This document shows positions 40,707-49,010 of a stretch of DNA of 60,375 nucleotides, in pieces (position 1 is the first letter of the stretch; every line of letters begins with the position of its first letter). The notes beneath the pieces are model-generated. The model searched no databases. It saw nothing but the letters and a program-made list of their open reading frames with translations, and was not told where the DNA came from. This DNA comes from an uncultured Pseudomonadota bacterium. GTDB taxonomy: Bacteria > Myxococcota_A > UBA796 > SXON01. The position numbers and the translations under genes are program-made. The stretch covers positions 1 to 60,375 of the forward strand of contig CAIUMM010000176.1 of the NCBI GenBank assembly GCA_903900265.1. Direction: 5' to 3'.

Positions 40707-41537
40707 TCAGCGCCGCCGCGTCCGGGCTTCGCGGGCAGAGTCTTCGATCTCGCGCATGACGCCGCGGGTGTCGACCCTGCGGGTAGATCCGCGCCAGCGC
40801 CCGGTGAGCGGCGTGTCGGGGAACAGCTGCGCGCGCTCGTACAAGCCCCACATCTCCTGACCGAAGCGCGCTTCCGCCAACCCGGGGTTGGATCGCGCAA
40901 GGAAGTTGGTGATATTCTCGACGTCGCGCACCAACAGAGACCGTGCGCTCTGGTTGTGCGCCGCGTCGATCGCTTGGGGCAGGTCGATGATCATCGGCCC
41001 ATCCCACGCAAGAAGCACGTTGTACTCGGACAGATCGCCGTGGATGAGCCCGTTGCAGAGCATCCCCGCGACTTGGTAGACCACAAACTCTAAGACCCGC
41101 CACGCTTGTTCCGGGGTGAAGTTGCAGTCACAGAGCCGAGGCGCTGGCTCGCCGTCCGAGTTCATCACCATGTCCATCAGCAGCACGCCGTCGCTGAACA
41201 TGATCGGCCGTGGCACGCGCAGACCGGCGGCATGGAGCTTGTAGAGCGCGTCGACCTCGGCGTTCTGCCAAGCCGCTTCAGTCTGCTCCCGTCCGTATTT
41301 GGAGCCTTTTTCCATCGCGCGGCGCTGGCGGCTGTTCCGCACCTGCCGCCCCTCGATGTAGGCGGCGCGCTGCCGGAAGCTGCGGTGCTCGGCGTCCTTG
41401 TACACCTTGGCGACGCAGATGCCTTCTTGTGCTGCGACGACGTAGACCGCTGCCTCCTTGCCGCTCATCAGCGGACGAATGACCTCGTGGATGAGGCCCT
41501 GCTCCAGCAGGGGAAGGAGACGGTCGGGAATCTTCAT
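40707..41537 (-). CDS. RIO-type serine protein kinase
   Basis: A 276-residue atypical kinase of the RIO1 group. A nucleotide-binding region (SGKEAAVYVV, with AKVYK) is at about 26-48, the catalytic loop is LIHGDLSEYNVLL (about 190-202) and the metal-binding motif is MIIDLPQAID. RIO kinases are common in archaea and eukaryotes and sporadic in bacteria. The substrate is unknown in bacteria. ATG 41537 was chosen; the frame runs back to 41576. The C-terminal 35 residues are Arg-rich (TRRVDTRGVMREIEDSARE). It lies 39 bases after the helicase stop, on the opposite strand (convergent). Confidence 0.9.
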   Translation of the reverse strand: MKIPDRLLPLLEQGLIHEVIRPLMSGKEAAVYVVAAQEGICVAKVYKDAEHRSFRQRAAYIEGRQVRNSRQRRAMEKGSKYGREQTEAAWQNAEVDALYKLHAAGLRVPRPIMFSDGVLLMDMVMNSDGEPAPRLCDCNFTPEQAWRVLEFVVYQVAGMLCNGLIHGDLSEYNVLLAWDGPMIIDLPQAIDAAHNQSARSLLVRDVENITNFLARSNPGLAEARFGQEMWGLYERAQLFPDTPLTGRWRGSTRRVDTRGVMREIEDSAREARTRRR

Positions 41538-41630
41538 CGTTTTCGCGCGAGAGAGGGATCGGAGAGTAGCCGGCAACGCGGCGAACGTCGAGGGAGCGGG
41601 CGGTGGACGCCCCCGAACTTGCGTGGCGGT

Positions 41631-42296
41631 CTACCGGCGCGGGCCGTCGGTAGGTTGGCGACCCACGTCGATCACCGCCGCGGCGTAGGCTTCGGCGGCG
41701 GCCTGGCAGTTGGGGAGATCGCCCGACAGCCACGCGGCCGCGAAGTTGGTCTCGGTAGGGGGCAGGAACACCTTGGCGGCGCGCACGTGGGCGCCTTTCA
41801 ACGCGGCGTCGAGCCCCATCGTGTGCTCCATCGGCGGCGCCACGAGGTACGCCATGGGGTCGCCCGGTTGCAGCCCCGCTTGCGCCGAGAGGTAGTGCCC
41901 CAGCGAGGCGATCACGTGCGGAAACATTGTGATCGTTCCCCGATCATTGGCGGCGTAAAAGCACGCGTCGTGCTCAAGGCAGCGCAAGAGCGCGGCGAGT
42001 CCTTCGTCGACGTCGTCGGCGTCGGCCCCCGCGATGACGCCGAGGATCTCGCCGGACAACGCGCCCGATGCGTGCGCCGATCCGGCGTAGAACGAGCGCG
42101 CAAACACCACATCCACCCGCGCGTGCTTGGTGGCTTCATCCAGCGCGACGTAGGTGGGATCATCCTGATCGACGGTGACCAGACCCAGCGCACGGTGACG
42201 CTCGGGATCCGCGCCATACGCGCGCAGCACCGTAGGGTCGGCGCCCGGAAGGCGGCGCACGGAGAGCACGCGGGGCACGATGCGATCGAGGATCAT
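41631..42296 (-). CDS. eutL: ethanolamine utilisation microcompartment shell protein EutL
   Basis: The 221-residue protein closely follows EutL, a trimeric pseudohexamer shell protein with a gated pore and two fused BMC domains. Matching blocks include DDPTYVALDEATKHARVDVV, YAGSAHASGALSGEILGVIAG, GDPMAYLVAPPMEHTMG and DAALKGAHVRAAKVFLPPTETNFAAAWL, all in the expected order. Length equals the E. coli protein (about 219). It is the third gene of the eutB-eutC-eutL operon, starting as ATGA inside the eutC stop. No other shell gene is in the window, so a microcompartment is not proven. Confidence 0.92.
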   Translation of the reverse strand: MILDRIVPRVLSVRRLPGADPTVLRAYGADPERHRALGLVTVDQDDPTYVALDEATKHARVDVVFARSFYAGSAHASGALSGEILGVIAGADADDVDEGLAALLRCLEHDACFYAANDRGTITMFPHVIASLGHYLSAQAGLQPGDPMAYLVAPPMEHTMGLDAALKGAHVRAAKVFLPPTETNFAAAWLSGDLPNCQAAAEAYAAAVIDVGRQPTDGPRR

Positions 42297-43252
42297 TTGG
42301 CGTCTCCGGTGGGGTGCGCTCCAAGCTGTACCAGACGGACGCGCGGCTCCGGCGCGCGGTAGCCGCCTTCAAGTCCCGCGGCCATCGCGCCAAGTCGGCC
42401 GAGGTCCAACGGAACCCCCGACGTCTTTTGGTCCAACATCGCTCCGGCCAGCGCCGCGAGGCGCTTGCCCGCTTGCTCGGGCGAGACGCCGCGGGCGTGG
42501 ATGTTGGACATCATGTTGCGGTTGCCGTCATGGCAGCCGATCTTCGGATCGTAGACAAGGTAAGCGGACATTCCGTCCCCCGTCCCCAGCCCCGGACGCT
42601 CGCCCAGCAGGATCGCCGACACCTTTGCGCCGACCTCCTGACCGATCTCGTCCTCCAACCACACCCGCGCAAAGCGAGCGCACATCGGCGTCCCCACCGT
42701 CCAGCCCTGCGCTTGGCAGGCCTTGGTGAAGTGTTCGAGCAGCTCGATGCCCGCGCCCATGCACGCGACCGCCGAGAGCCCATCGGCGAGGATCGGCTGG
42801 ATGTCGACTTGCTTTTTCGCAGACTGACGCAAGCGTTGCACCGACGCTTCATCGAGGCGGCGCCCGAGGTCGGGGCGCAGCAGGAATTCGCGGTGCGTCT
42901 GGACCCGCGACTGCAGCGGCAGCAACTCGTGTTCGGTGATCCACGCTTCGGGCAGCACCGTGTCGACCGCGCCGTGCGCGACGGCCAGCTCGGCTTGAAA
43001 TTGCAGCACAACGTCGGTCGCGTAGCGGGTGCCGACGTGACCGATGCCGACCAGCGCGGTGGTGTGGCGCGCCGCGGCTTCCGCGAAGTTGGAGCGGCGC
43101 TGCGGGGTGGGGAACACGCGCTCGGGAGGCAGCCGCAGGTTCGGGAGCGGCGGAGGCGGGGGCAGGGGATCCGCGCCAGCGAGTCGAACCCGCAGATCCG
43201 CCATCAGCGCGCGGGTGATGCTGCCGGGATGGTCGGCGGGGTTGAAGCTCAA
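42293..43252 (-). CDS. eutC: ethanolamine ammonia-lyase small subunit EutC
   Basis: The 319-residue subunit of the adenosylcobalamin-dependent lyase that converts ethanolamine to acetaldehyde and ammonia. Recognised regions include RPDLGRRLDEAS, GLSAVACMGAGIELL, the cobalamin-contacting ILLGERPGLGTGDGMSAYLVYDP and RNMMSNIHARGVSPEQAG. The N-terminal 45 residues form a Pro-rich linker (LPPPPPLPNL), as in many EutC proteins that need signal-like targeting to microcompartments; that is inference. The gene overlaps eutB (ATGA) and eutL (ATGA). Confidence 0.95.
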   Translation of the reverse strand: MSFNPADHPGSITRALMADLRVRLAGADPLPPPPPLPNLRLPPERVFPTPQRRSNFAEAAARHTTALVGIGHVGTRYATDVVLQFQAELAVAHGAVDTVLPEAWITEHELLPLQSRVQTHREFLLRPDLGRRLDEASVQRLRQSAKKQVDIQPILADGLSAVACMGAGIELLEHFTKACQAQGWTVGTPMCARFARVWLEDEIGQEVGAKVSAILLGERPGLGTGDGMSAYLVYDPKIGCHDGNRNMMSNIHARGVSPEQAGKRLAALAGAMLDQKTSGVPLDLGRLGAMAAGLEGGYRAPEPRVRLVQLGAHPTGDAK

Positions 43253-44610
43253 CGCAGCACCGTGGGATCGCCGAAGCGCTCGCCGGGGACGTTGCCGTCG
43301 AGGATGCCTTTTTCACAGAGCCACGCGTCGAATTCGGGCGTGGGCCGCTTTCCAAGCAGGCCGCGCACCGAAGGGATGTCGTGGAAGGAGGTGCTCTGGT
43401 AGTTGAGCATGATGTCGTCGCCGACCGGGAGGGACATCAGGTAGCTGCACCCTGCGGCTCCAAGCAGCACCTTCAAGCACTCCAGTTCGTCCTGGTTCAT
43501 GCGCGCGTGGTAGGTGAAGCAGGCGTCGCAGCCCATCGGCAGGCCCATGAGCTTGCCCATGAAGTGGTCTTCGAGGCCGGCGCGGGTGATCTGCGGGCCG
43601 TTTTCGAGGTACTCGGGGCCGATGAAACCGACGACGGTGTTGACGAGGAAGGGCTTGTAGCGGCGCGCAAACCCGTAGCAGCGCGCCTCCATCGTGACCT
43701 GATCGGCGCCGTGGTGCGCGTCGGACGAGAGCTCGCTGCCTTGGCCGGTCTCGAAGTACATGAAGTTGGGGCCGCGATTGCTGGTCTTGGCCTTCATCAT
43801 CGCGTAGGCTTCGTCCATCAGCTCTACCGAGATGCCGAAGGCGCGATTGCCTTTTTCGCTGCCAGACATGGACTGGAACATCAGGTCCATCGGGCAGCCT
43901 AACTGCAGCGCCTTCATCTGCACGGTGACGTGCGAGAGCACGCAGTTTTGCGTCGGGACGCCGTTGCGCGTCGTCAGGTCGTTCAGTCGGCGCAGGATCT
44001 CGGCGGTCGACTCCGGCGTGTCGGTGGCCGGATTGACGCCGATCACCGCGTCGCCGCAGCCATAGACCAAGCCCTCCCGCGCTGAGTACAAGATGCCTTC
44101 GACGTCGTCGGTCGGGTGGTTGGGCTGCAGCCGCGACGACAGCCGCCCGGGAAGTCCCAAGGTGTTGTTGGCGCGGACGACCACTTCACACTTTGCGCCT
44201 ACCGTCATCAGGTCCATGTTGGACATCAGCTTGCACACCGCCGCCGCCATCTCCGGGGTCAGGCCGGGCGCGACCGAGCGCAAGATCGGGCCGGTGGTCG
44301 ACGTCTCCAAGAGCCACTCTCGGAACTGGCCGACGCTCAGGTGCTTGACCGCGGCGTACGCAGACTCGTCGAGGCTGGACTCCACCATGCGCGTGAGGGA
44401 GTCGATCTCCCACGGCACCACCGGGTTTGCGCGCAGCTCTGCGAGCGTGATGCCGGACAGCACCGCACGCGCTGCGACGCGCTCTACGGGATCCCGCGCG
44501 GAGACCCCCGCCAGATCATCGCCGCTCTTGGGCGAGTTGGCTTTCGCGAGGACTTCCTTCACGTCTGCGAAGCGGTACACGACGCCGCGAATGGTAGCCG
44601 AGAGGTTCAC
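43249..44610 (-). CDS. eutB: ethanolamine ammonia-lyase large subunit EutB
   Basis: The 453-residue catalytic large subunit, exactly the length of the E. coli protein. It provides the substrate-binding TIM barrel and forms an (alpha2-beta2)3 complex with EutC. Family blocks: GVYRFADVKEVLAKANSPKSGDD-like N-terminus, RLSSRLQPNHPTDD, CVLSHVTVQMKA, DEAYAMMKAK, QGSELSSDAHHGADQVTMEAR and GCDACFTYHARMNQDE. ATG 44610 is 49 bases from the divergent MFS start. No regulator (EutR) or reactivase (EutA) is seen in the window. Confidence 0.96.
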   Translation of the reverse strand: MNLSATIRGVVYRFADVKEVLAKANSPKSGDDLAGVSARDPVERVAARAVLSGITLAELRANPVVPWEIDSLTRMVESSLDESAYAAVKHLSVGQFREWLLETSTTGPILRSVAPGLTPEMAAAVCKLMSNMDLMTVGAKCEVVVRANNTLGLPGRLSSRLQPNHPTDDVEGILYSAREGLVYGCGDAVIGVNPATDTPESTAEILRRLNDLTTRNGVPTQNCVLSHVTVQMKALQLGCPMDLMFQSMSGSEKGNRAFGISVELMDEAYAMMKAKTSNRGPNFMYFETGQGSELSSDAHHGADQVTMEARCYGFARRYKPFLVNTVVGFIGPEYLENGPQITRAGLEDHFMGKLMGLPMGCDACFTYHARMNQDELECLKVLLGAAGCSYLMSLPVGDDIMLNYQSTSFHDIPSVRGLLGKRPTPEFDAWLCEKGILDGNVPGERFGDPTVLR

Positions 44611-44658
44611 ACGGGTAGCCTATCTCCGCCGGCCACAAAAGGGGTAGACTGCGCGACG

Positions 44659-45957
44659 ATGTCTACGCCTGCTTCGGTCTCCTCCGCCGACCCGACCTCC
44701 TACTCCCCGGAGCTCAAGCTCTGGCGCGTGCGCGTGTTCGCGTCCACCTGGCTCTGCTACGCCGGGTTTTACTTCTGTCGCAAGCCGTTCAGCATCGTGA
44801 AGTCCACGCTGAAGGGCGAGCTGCACTTTGACGCGACGACGCTCGGAAACATCGGCGCCGTCTACCTGATCTCCTATGCGCTCGGCCAGTTCATCGCCGG
44901 ATGGATGGGGGACAAGATCGGGCCGCGCGTGAACCTGCTGCTCGGGATGGCGGTGTCGATCGCGGTGGGCGTCGGCTTCGGGTTCGCCAACTCCTACGCA
45001 ATGTTCATGGCATTTTCAGCGATCAACGGGCTCGCCCAGGCCACCGGGTGGTCCGGCACCGTCGGGACCATGGCCAACTGGTTCCATCGGCGCGAGCGCG
45101 GGCAGGTGATGGGCATCTGGGCCACGAATTTCACCGTCGGCAGCCTCGTGGCCGGACCTTTCGCGGCTTGGGTGCTGGGACACTACGGCTTTCGGGCCTC
45201 GTTCTTCTCGGGCTCGATGGTGCTGTCGGCGGTTTGGGTGTTCTTCTTGTTCAACCAGCGCAATCGGCCTGAAGACCTCGGCTTGCCGGCGGTGTCTGAT
45301 CCGCTGGCGGAAGGCGAGGTCGCGGCGGTCGAGCCCGAAGGGCGCGTGCGGTTCTCTCGCGCGACATGGACGAACATCCTGCTGATCGGACTGTTCTATT
45401 TCTTCGCCAAGTTTATCCGCTACGCGCTGTGGTCGTGGGCGCCGTTTTTCCTGACTGAGAACTTCCACCAGACCAGCGAGCAAGCGGGCTATCTGTCGAC
45501 CGCTTTTGATGTTGCGGGCGTCCCCGGCGTGTTCATCACCGGTTGGCTTTCGGACAAGGTGTTCAAGAGCCGCCGTGCCTTGGTGTCGATGCTGAGCATG
45601 GTCGGGCTCACGCTGGCGCTTTTGTTGCTGTGCACCGTCGGTTTGACCGGCGCGACCGCATTTACGGTGTGTCTGATGGGGGTGGGATTGACCTTGTATG
45701 GGCCGGACGCGCTGATGACCGGCGCGGGGGCGATGGACGTGGGCTCGCGGCGCGGCGCAGTGGCGGCGGCCGGCATCATCAGCGGCTTTGGCTCGCTCGG
45801 ACCGGTGGTGCAGGAGCTGGTCATCGGCAAGATGTACGACAACTCCAGCGGCGACCTCACGCCGATCTTCACGATGCTCATGGTGTCCGCCGCGCTCGGT
45901 TGCGCCGCGCTCGGCTGGATGGTGCTGCGCAATCGCCAAGGACGCGCCGACGTTTGA
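44659..45957 (+). CDS. organophosphate-type MFS transporter (GlpT/UhpT-like)
   Basis: A 432-residue, 12-helix major facilitator of the organophosphate:phosphate antiporter family. The motifs LCYAGFYFCRKPFSIV, GNIGAVYLISYALGQFIAGWMGDKIGPR, and GWSGTVGTMANWF resemble the GlpT/UhpC group. Later VAAAGIISGFGSLGPVVQEL is typical of helix 10-11. It may import a glycerophosphodiester or other phosphorylated organic substrate; the divergent eut genes suggest an ethanolamine-containing compound such as glycerophosphoethanolamine, an inference. ATG 44659 was chosen. It converges on the next gene. Confidence 0.88.
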   Translation: MSTPASVSSADPTSYSPELKLWRVRVFASTWLCYAGFYFCRKPFSIVKSTLKGELHFDATTLGNIGAVYLISYALGQFIAGWMGDKIGPRVNLLLGMAVSIAVGVGFGFANSYAMFMAFSAINGLAQATGWSGTVGTMANWFHRRERGQVMGIWATNFTVGSLVAGPFAAWVLGHYGFRASFFSGSMVLSAVWVFFLFNQRNRPEDLGLPAVSDPLAEGEVAAVEPEGRVRFSRATWTNILLIGLFYFFAKFIRYALWSWAPFFLTENFHQTSEQAGYLSTAFDVAGVPGVFITGWLSDKVFKSRRALVSMLSMVGLTLALLLLCTVGLTGATAFTVCLMGVGLTLYGPDALMTGAGAMDVGSRRGAVAAAGIISGFGSLGPVVQELVIGKMYDNSSGDLTPIFTMLMVSAALGCAALGWMVLRNRQGRADV

Positions 45958-46007
45958 GCGACGGTCTCGCGTCGTTTCGGCAACGGTGCGGTGGCTCGAA
46001 CCGCCTG

Positions 46008-47207
46008 CTACGGCGCGTTCCCCGAGATGGTGACGGTGCCGCCGATGCTGTCGATCGCGTCGCGTAGGGCCTCGGCGTCGGCGGTCAGCAGCTCGGCGTT
46101 GTCGAGGATGTCGAGGTTGCCCGACAGCGTCGCGACGCCGTACAGCGCGCGGACATCGGCGAGCCGACCGTTTTGCTCCAGCCTGAGGTCCCCGCCGATG
46201 CGCGTCACGCCATCGAGCCCGCCGAGGTCCTTCAGCGACACGTTGCCGTAGAGCGTGACGTCGCCGGGCACCTCGGTGATCCCGGACAGCCCGTCCAGAT
46301 CGACGAGGATCTTGTTGTACTCGAAGTTCATCGACGCGGCGGCGGTCAAACCCGCGAGCGCAGAGATGTCATACAACCGGTCATTTCCGCTGATGGTGAG
46401 CGCGCCGACCGCGGGGATGTGCTCGAGCCCCGTCAGCGCGCGTAGCTTGCCGCTGCGGTGGATGTTGAGGTCGCCGTTCAGGTAGGTCAGCGTCGAGAAC
46501 GCGCTCAGGTCGTGGAGGCTCGCGTTGTCGCCGAGCTCGAGGCTACCGTCGATGCCGGGCAGGCTATCGAGCCCGCTCACGTCGGTCATCGCGCCGTTGG
46601 AGAGCAGCTTCAGGTCGCCCACCGACGCGAGCGCGGACAGCCCTTCGAGGTTGGGCAGCGCGTTGAGCCGCTCGAGAGTGAGCGTACCTGCAAACCTGAG
46701 CCCCGACAGCGCGTGGATGTCGGTCAGGACGTCGCTGTTGTAGAGCGTGACCGCGCCGGGGACGGCGGTGAGATTTTCAAGCCCGGCGAGGGTGGTCAGC
46801 GCCGGGTTGTGCTCGACGGTGAGCGCGCTGACCGCGCTGAGGCCGGATAGCCCGGTGATGTCGTCCAAGGCGTCGTTGTTCGCGATGGTCAGCGCGCCAG
46901 AGATGGTCTGGACGCAGCGCAGATCGTAGAGGTAGGACAGCGTCGTACCGCTGGCCGCGACGTCGCCATCGACGTTGCGCACGCAGTACCCGTCGCAGAA
47001 TCCGGCCAGGTTCTCGGCGTTGACGTCGCCAGCGTAGGTCTCGACCGCGGTTGCAGGGCTGGGATTATGGTCGTTGCAATCGTTCTCTTGGGCGATGCCG
47101 TCGCCGTCGGCGTCACGGACGCCGTCGATGGCGCCGCTGTCCACAGCCGGGTCCGTGTCTTTGGGCTCGTTCGGTTGGCCGCAAGCGACGATCAAAAGCA
47201 GGTACAT
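46008..47207 (-). CDS. lipoprotein with receptor-L/LRR-like beta-helix repeats
   Basis: A 399-residue protein. A strong GGGAGG is 5 bases upstream of ATG 47207. The start MYLLLIVAC is a minimal lipoprotein signal. Next comes a MopE-like DADGDGIAQENDCNDHNP motif. The remaining 300 residues form at least 12 repeats of about 22-25 residues with the pattern L.I..N..L.DI.GL..L, ending in a capping SGN, like the leucine-rich repeats of receptor-L domains. It probably sits at the cell surface and binds a ligand. The name of the family is not certain. Confidence 0.72.
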   Translation of the reverse strand: MYLLLIVACGQPNEPKDTDPAVDSGAIDGVRDADGDGIAQENDCNDHNPSPATAVETYAGDVNAENLAGFCDGYCVRNVDGDVAASGTTLSYLYDLRCVQTISGALTIANNDALDDITGLSGLSAVSALTVEHNPALTTLAGLENLTAVPGAVTLYNSDVLTDIHALSGLRFAGTLTLERLNALPNLEGLSALASVGDLKLLSNGAMTDVSGLDSLPGIDGSLELGDNASLHDLSAFSTLTYLNGDLNIHRSGKLRALTGLEHIPAVGALTISGNDRLYDISALAGLTAAASMNFEYNKILVDLDGLSGITEVPGDVTLYGNVSLKDLGGLDGVTRIGGDLRLEQNGRLADVRALYGVATLSGNLDILDNAELLTADAEALRDAIDSIGGTVTISGNAP

Positions 47208-47225
47208 GGTGCCTCCCGAGCGCGT

Positions 47226-48242
47226 TTACGACGCGGCCGCGTTGAGCGCTTGGGTGCGCGGCCAGAAGTCGTTGTAGAAGTCGGTGCGCGCGTGCTCACG
47301 CGCCGTCGCTTCGCCCGGTTGCTCCATCAGCTTCTCGGCTTCAAGCTGTGTGTTTTCGCGCGCGGTCTTATCCGCTTGCACCGCTTGCCACGTCGCTTTG
47401 TCCCGCGTCAGCTCGGCGTTCAGGCGTTCGAGCGTGGCGGTGTCGGCGTCGGGTTGGGCGCGCAGCTTGGCGATCTTGGCTTCGAGCGCCGCGATCTTCG
47501 AAGGCCAAGCTTGCATCGCGCCGAGGAACTCCTTGATCGGCTCGCCTTCGCCCAGGGTCTTCTCGTCGACGCTCTCGTGGGCCTGGACCTGGGTGCCGAT
47601 GTCGAGCTTGTGGTCGGTCGCGAGGCGATTGACGAGGTTCCAGTTCGCCCGTTTTTGCGGGCCGCTGATGTCGTGGTGCAGCTCGTAGCCGCCGTCCGCG
47701 AGCGCAGCCTTCAGCTTGTCGTCGGGGAGGGCGAGCAAGCGGGCGCGCATGTCCGGAGAGAGTTCCTGCGCTTTCACCTGCTCGCGCAGGTCACCCTTGG
47801 GGTTGAGCTTGGCCGGCATCCCGACGTTCTCGATGCCGACCGACCACGCGTTCGCGCCCTTCCAGTCGGCGTCTTTGTTGCCGCGCACGTGAGCGACGAC
47901 CTTGTCGGTGGGGACCGTCAGGCTGGTGTCCCCGTTTTCCCCGATCAGGTAGTGAGCGCCGACGTGGTTGCCGTGCGCGATCTGGTCGCGGTAGCTGTTG
48001 CGCGCGGACTCCATCGACGGCGACTCGGTGCGGTGCAACACCACGCCGCGCGGGTCCTCGCTGCGGTCTCGTGATGCGAGATCGCCGAACTCCTTGGTTT
48101 CATCCTTGACTCCAAGCTCGGAGTACAGGCCTGCTGGGGGCGGTGGCGGGGCTTTCGGCACCTTCGGGTTTTCTTGGATCGCTGCCGGCGCAGGTTTGGA
48201 CGGCTGCGAGTCGCGAGAACGGCGCGGGGTCTTGTCGCCCAT
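47226..48242 (-). CDS. N-acetylmuramoyl-L-alanine amidase (Amidase_2/PGRP-like) without export signal
   Basis: A 338-residue protein. The first about 45 residues are Pro/Lys-rich with no hydrophobic signal. An Amidase_2 domain (about 60-230) follows, with a zinc ligand His70 (GVVLHRTES), HYLIGENG and Glu138 in SVGIENVG. A possible second His is in YELHHDISGP. The C-terminus is a long charged coiled coil (ALEAKIAKLRAQ, TLERLNAELTRDKATWQAV). The enzyme would cleave the amide between MurNAc and the peptide stem. AGAGG is 7 bases upstream of ATG 48242; a TTG at 48293 overlaps the previous stop and could also be used. Lack of signal suggests secretion by another route or lysis. Confidence 0.78.
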   Translation of the reverse strand: MGDKTPRRSRDSQPSKPAPAAIQENPKVPKAPPPPPAGLYSELGVKDETKEFGDLASRDRSEDPRGVVLHRTESPSMESARNSYRDQIAHGNHVGAHYLIGENGDTSLTVPTDKVVAHVRGNKDADWKGANAWSVGIENVGMPAKLNPKGDLREQVKAQELSPDMRARLLALPDDKLKAALADGGYELHHDISGPQKRANWNLVNRLATDHKLDIGTQVQAHESVDEKTLGEGEPIKEFLGAMQAWPSKIAALEAKIAKLRAQPDADTATLERLNAELTRDKATWQAVQADKTARENTQLEAEKLMEQPGEATAREHARTDFYNDFWPRTQALNAAAS

Positions 48243-48289
48243 GAGCAAGCCTCTGGTGCCGCAGAGAATAGCGGCGCCGACGGGGCGCG

Positions 48290-48964
48290 TCAATCGGCGA
48301 GCGGCGCGCCCAGCAGCTCGTTGGTGGGCTCACCGAGCAGCTCGAGCGGGGCCTGGATGTCGAGGTCTGCTTCGTGCGGGACGGCCCGCTTTGAGGTGCG
48401 ACGGGCCTTTCGGGGTGCGGCCTGCTGGGGCGCGTCGGGGAGGGCGGTCTGAACCTCGGGGATCGCGGGGACGTCCTTGACGTTCGGGGGGACGGCAGCC
48501 GTGCTCGAGTGCGTTGGGCCCGCGACAGTGACGGGATCGGCGTGCCCCTCGGGCTCGCGCGCCGCCAATCCCGTTGCCAGTCCAGCTGCCAGGCCGGCCG
48601 CCAATCCCGCTGCCAAGCCGGCGCGTCGCGCAGCCCCACGGGATTTATGCTTCGCTGCCGGCTTGTGGATCGACCGTCCCTGCGCATCCACGCGCACCCG
48701 CACGCAGATCGGCCCTGTGGCGAGCAGCGCTTCAGCCTCGACGCGGGTCAACGCCGACAGATCGTGCACGTGTTTTTCGCAGGCTCCGCAGTAGCGCTGT
48801 GCGTCGGTGGGCAGCGCGCCGCCCGTGCCGGCGGTGCCTCCGGGCCGGATACACGCAGAGAGCTGCTCCCAGCGCATCGGACATTGAAACGCGAGCCTCA
48901 CTGCGTCCAAGGAGAAGATCGCGATGGGGGCAGTGGTGCGCGGGGAGGGGAGGAGGTCGGCCAT
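48290..48964 (-). CDS. Cys-motif protein with a repetitive Gly-Leu-Ala-Ala membrane helix
   Basis: A 224-residue protein. An N-terminal domain has Cys28, Cys59, Cys62, Cys88 and the sequence RYCGACEKHVHDLSALTRVEAEALL, which I have seen as a conserved Cys-x2-Cys/His motif in several bacterial proteins, of unknown role, perhaps metal binding. A helix of five GLAA-type repeats (residues 116-135) follows, then a Pro/Ala-rich region, a Lys/Arg stretch (APRKARRTSKRAV) and a terminal LGEPTNELLG. ATG 48964 was chosen over GTG 48988. It precedes the amidase, with 47 bases between its stop and the amidase ATG. Confidence 0.65.
   Translation of the reverse strand: MADLLPSPRTTAPIAIFSLDAVRLAFQCPMRWEQLSACIRPGGTAGTGGALPTDAQRYCGACEKHVHDLSALTRVEAEALLATGPICVRVRVDAQGRSIHKPAAKHKSRGAARRAGLAAGLAAGLAAGLATGLAAREPEGHADPVTVAGPTHSSTAAVPPNVKDVPAIPEVQTALPDAPQQAAPRKARRTSKRAVPHEADLDIQAPLELLGEPTNELLGAPLAD
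48560..48619. repeat. 12-nt tandem repeat coding GLAA
   Basis: Five consecutive units encode GLAAGLAAGLAAGLATGLAA in the Cys-motif protein (minus strand). The units differ at synonymous positions (for example GCCGCC and GCTGCC), so the repeat is old or selected for the protein, rather than a recent slippage product. Confidence 0.6.
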
Positions 48965-49010
48965 GTGCACGCTCGGGAGTGCGTGCACAACGCGCGGTGC
49001 GGGGCGGAGC

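Noticed and set aside
45988..46004. GCGGT...ACCGC hairpin between the MFS gene and the repeat lipoprotein gene
   Set aside because: It has a weak 5-bp stem and no T-run, so a terminator call is not supported.
47067..48074. 335-codon plus-strand open frame
   Set aside because: It lies opposite the repeat lipoprotein and amidase genes and has no Shine-Dalgarno or motif.
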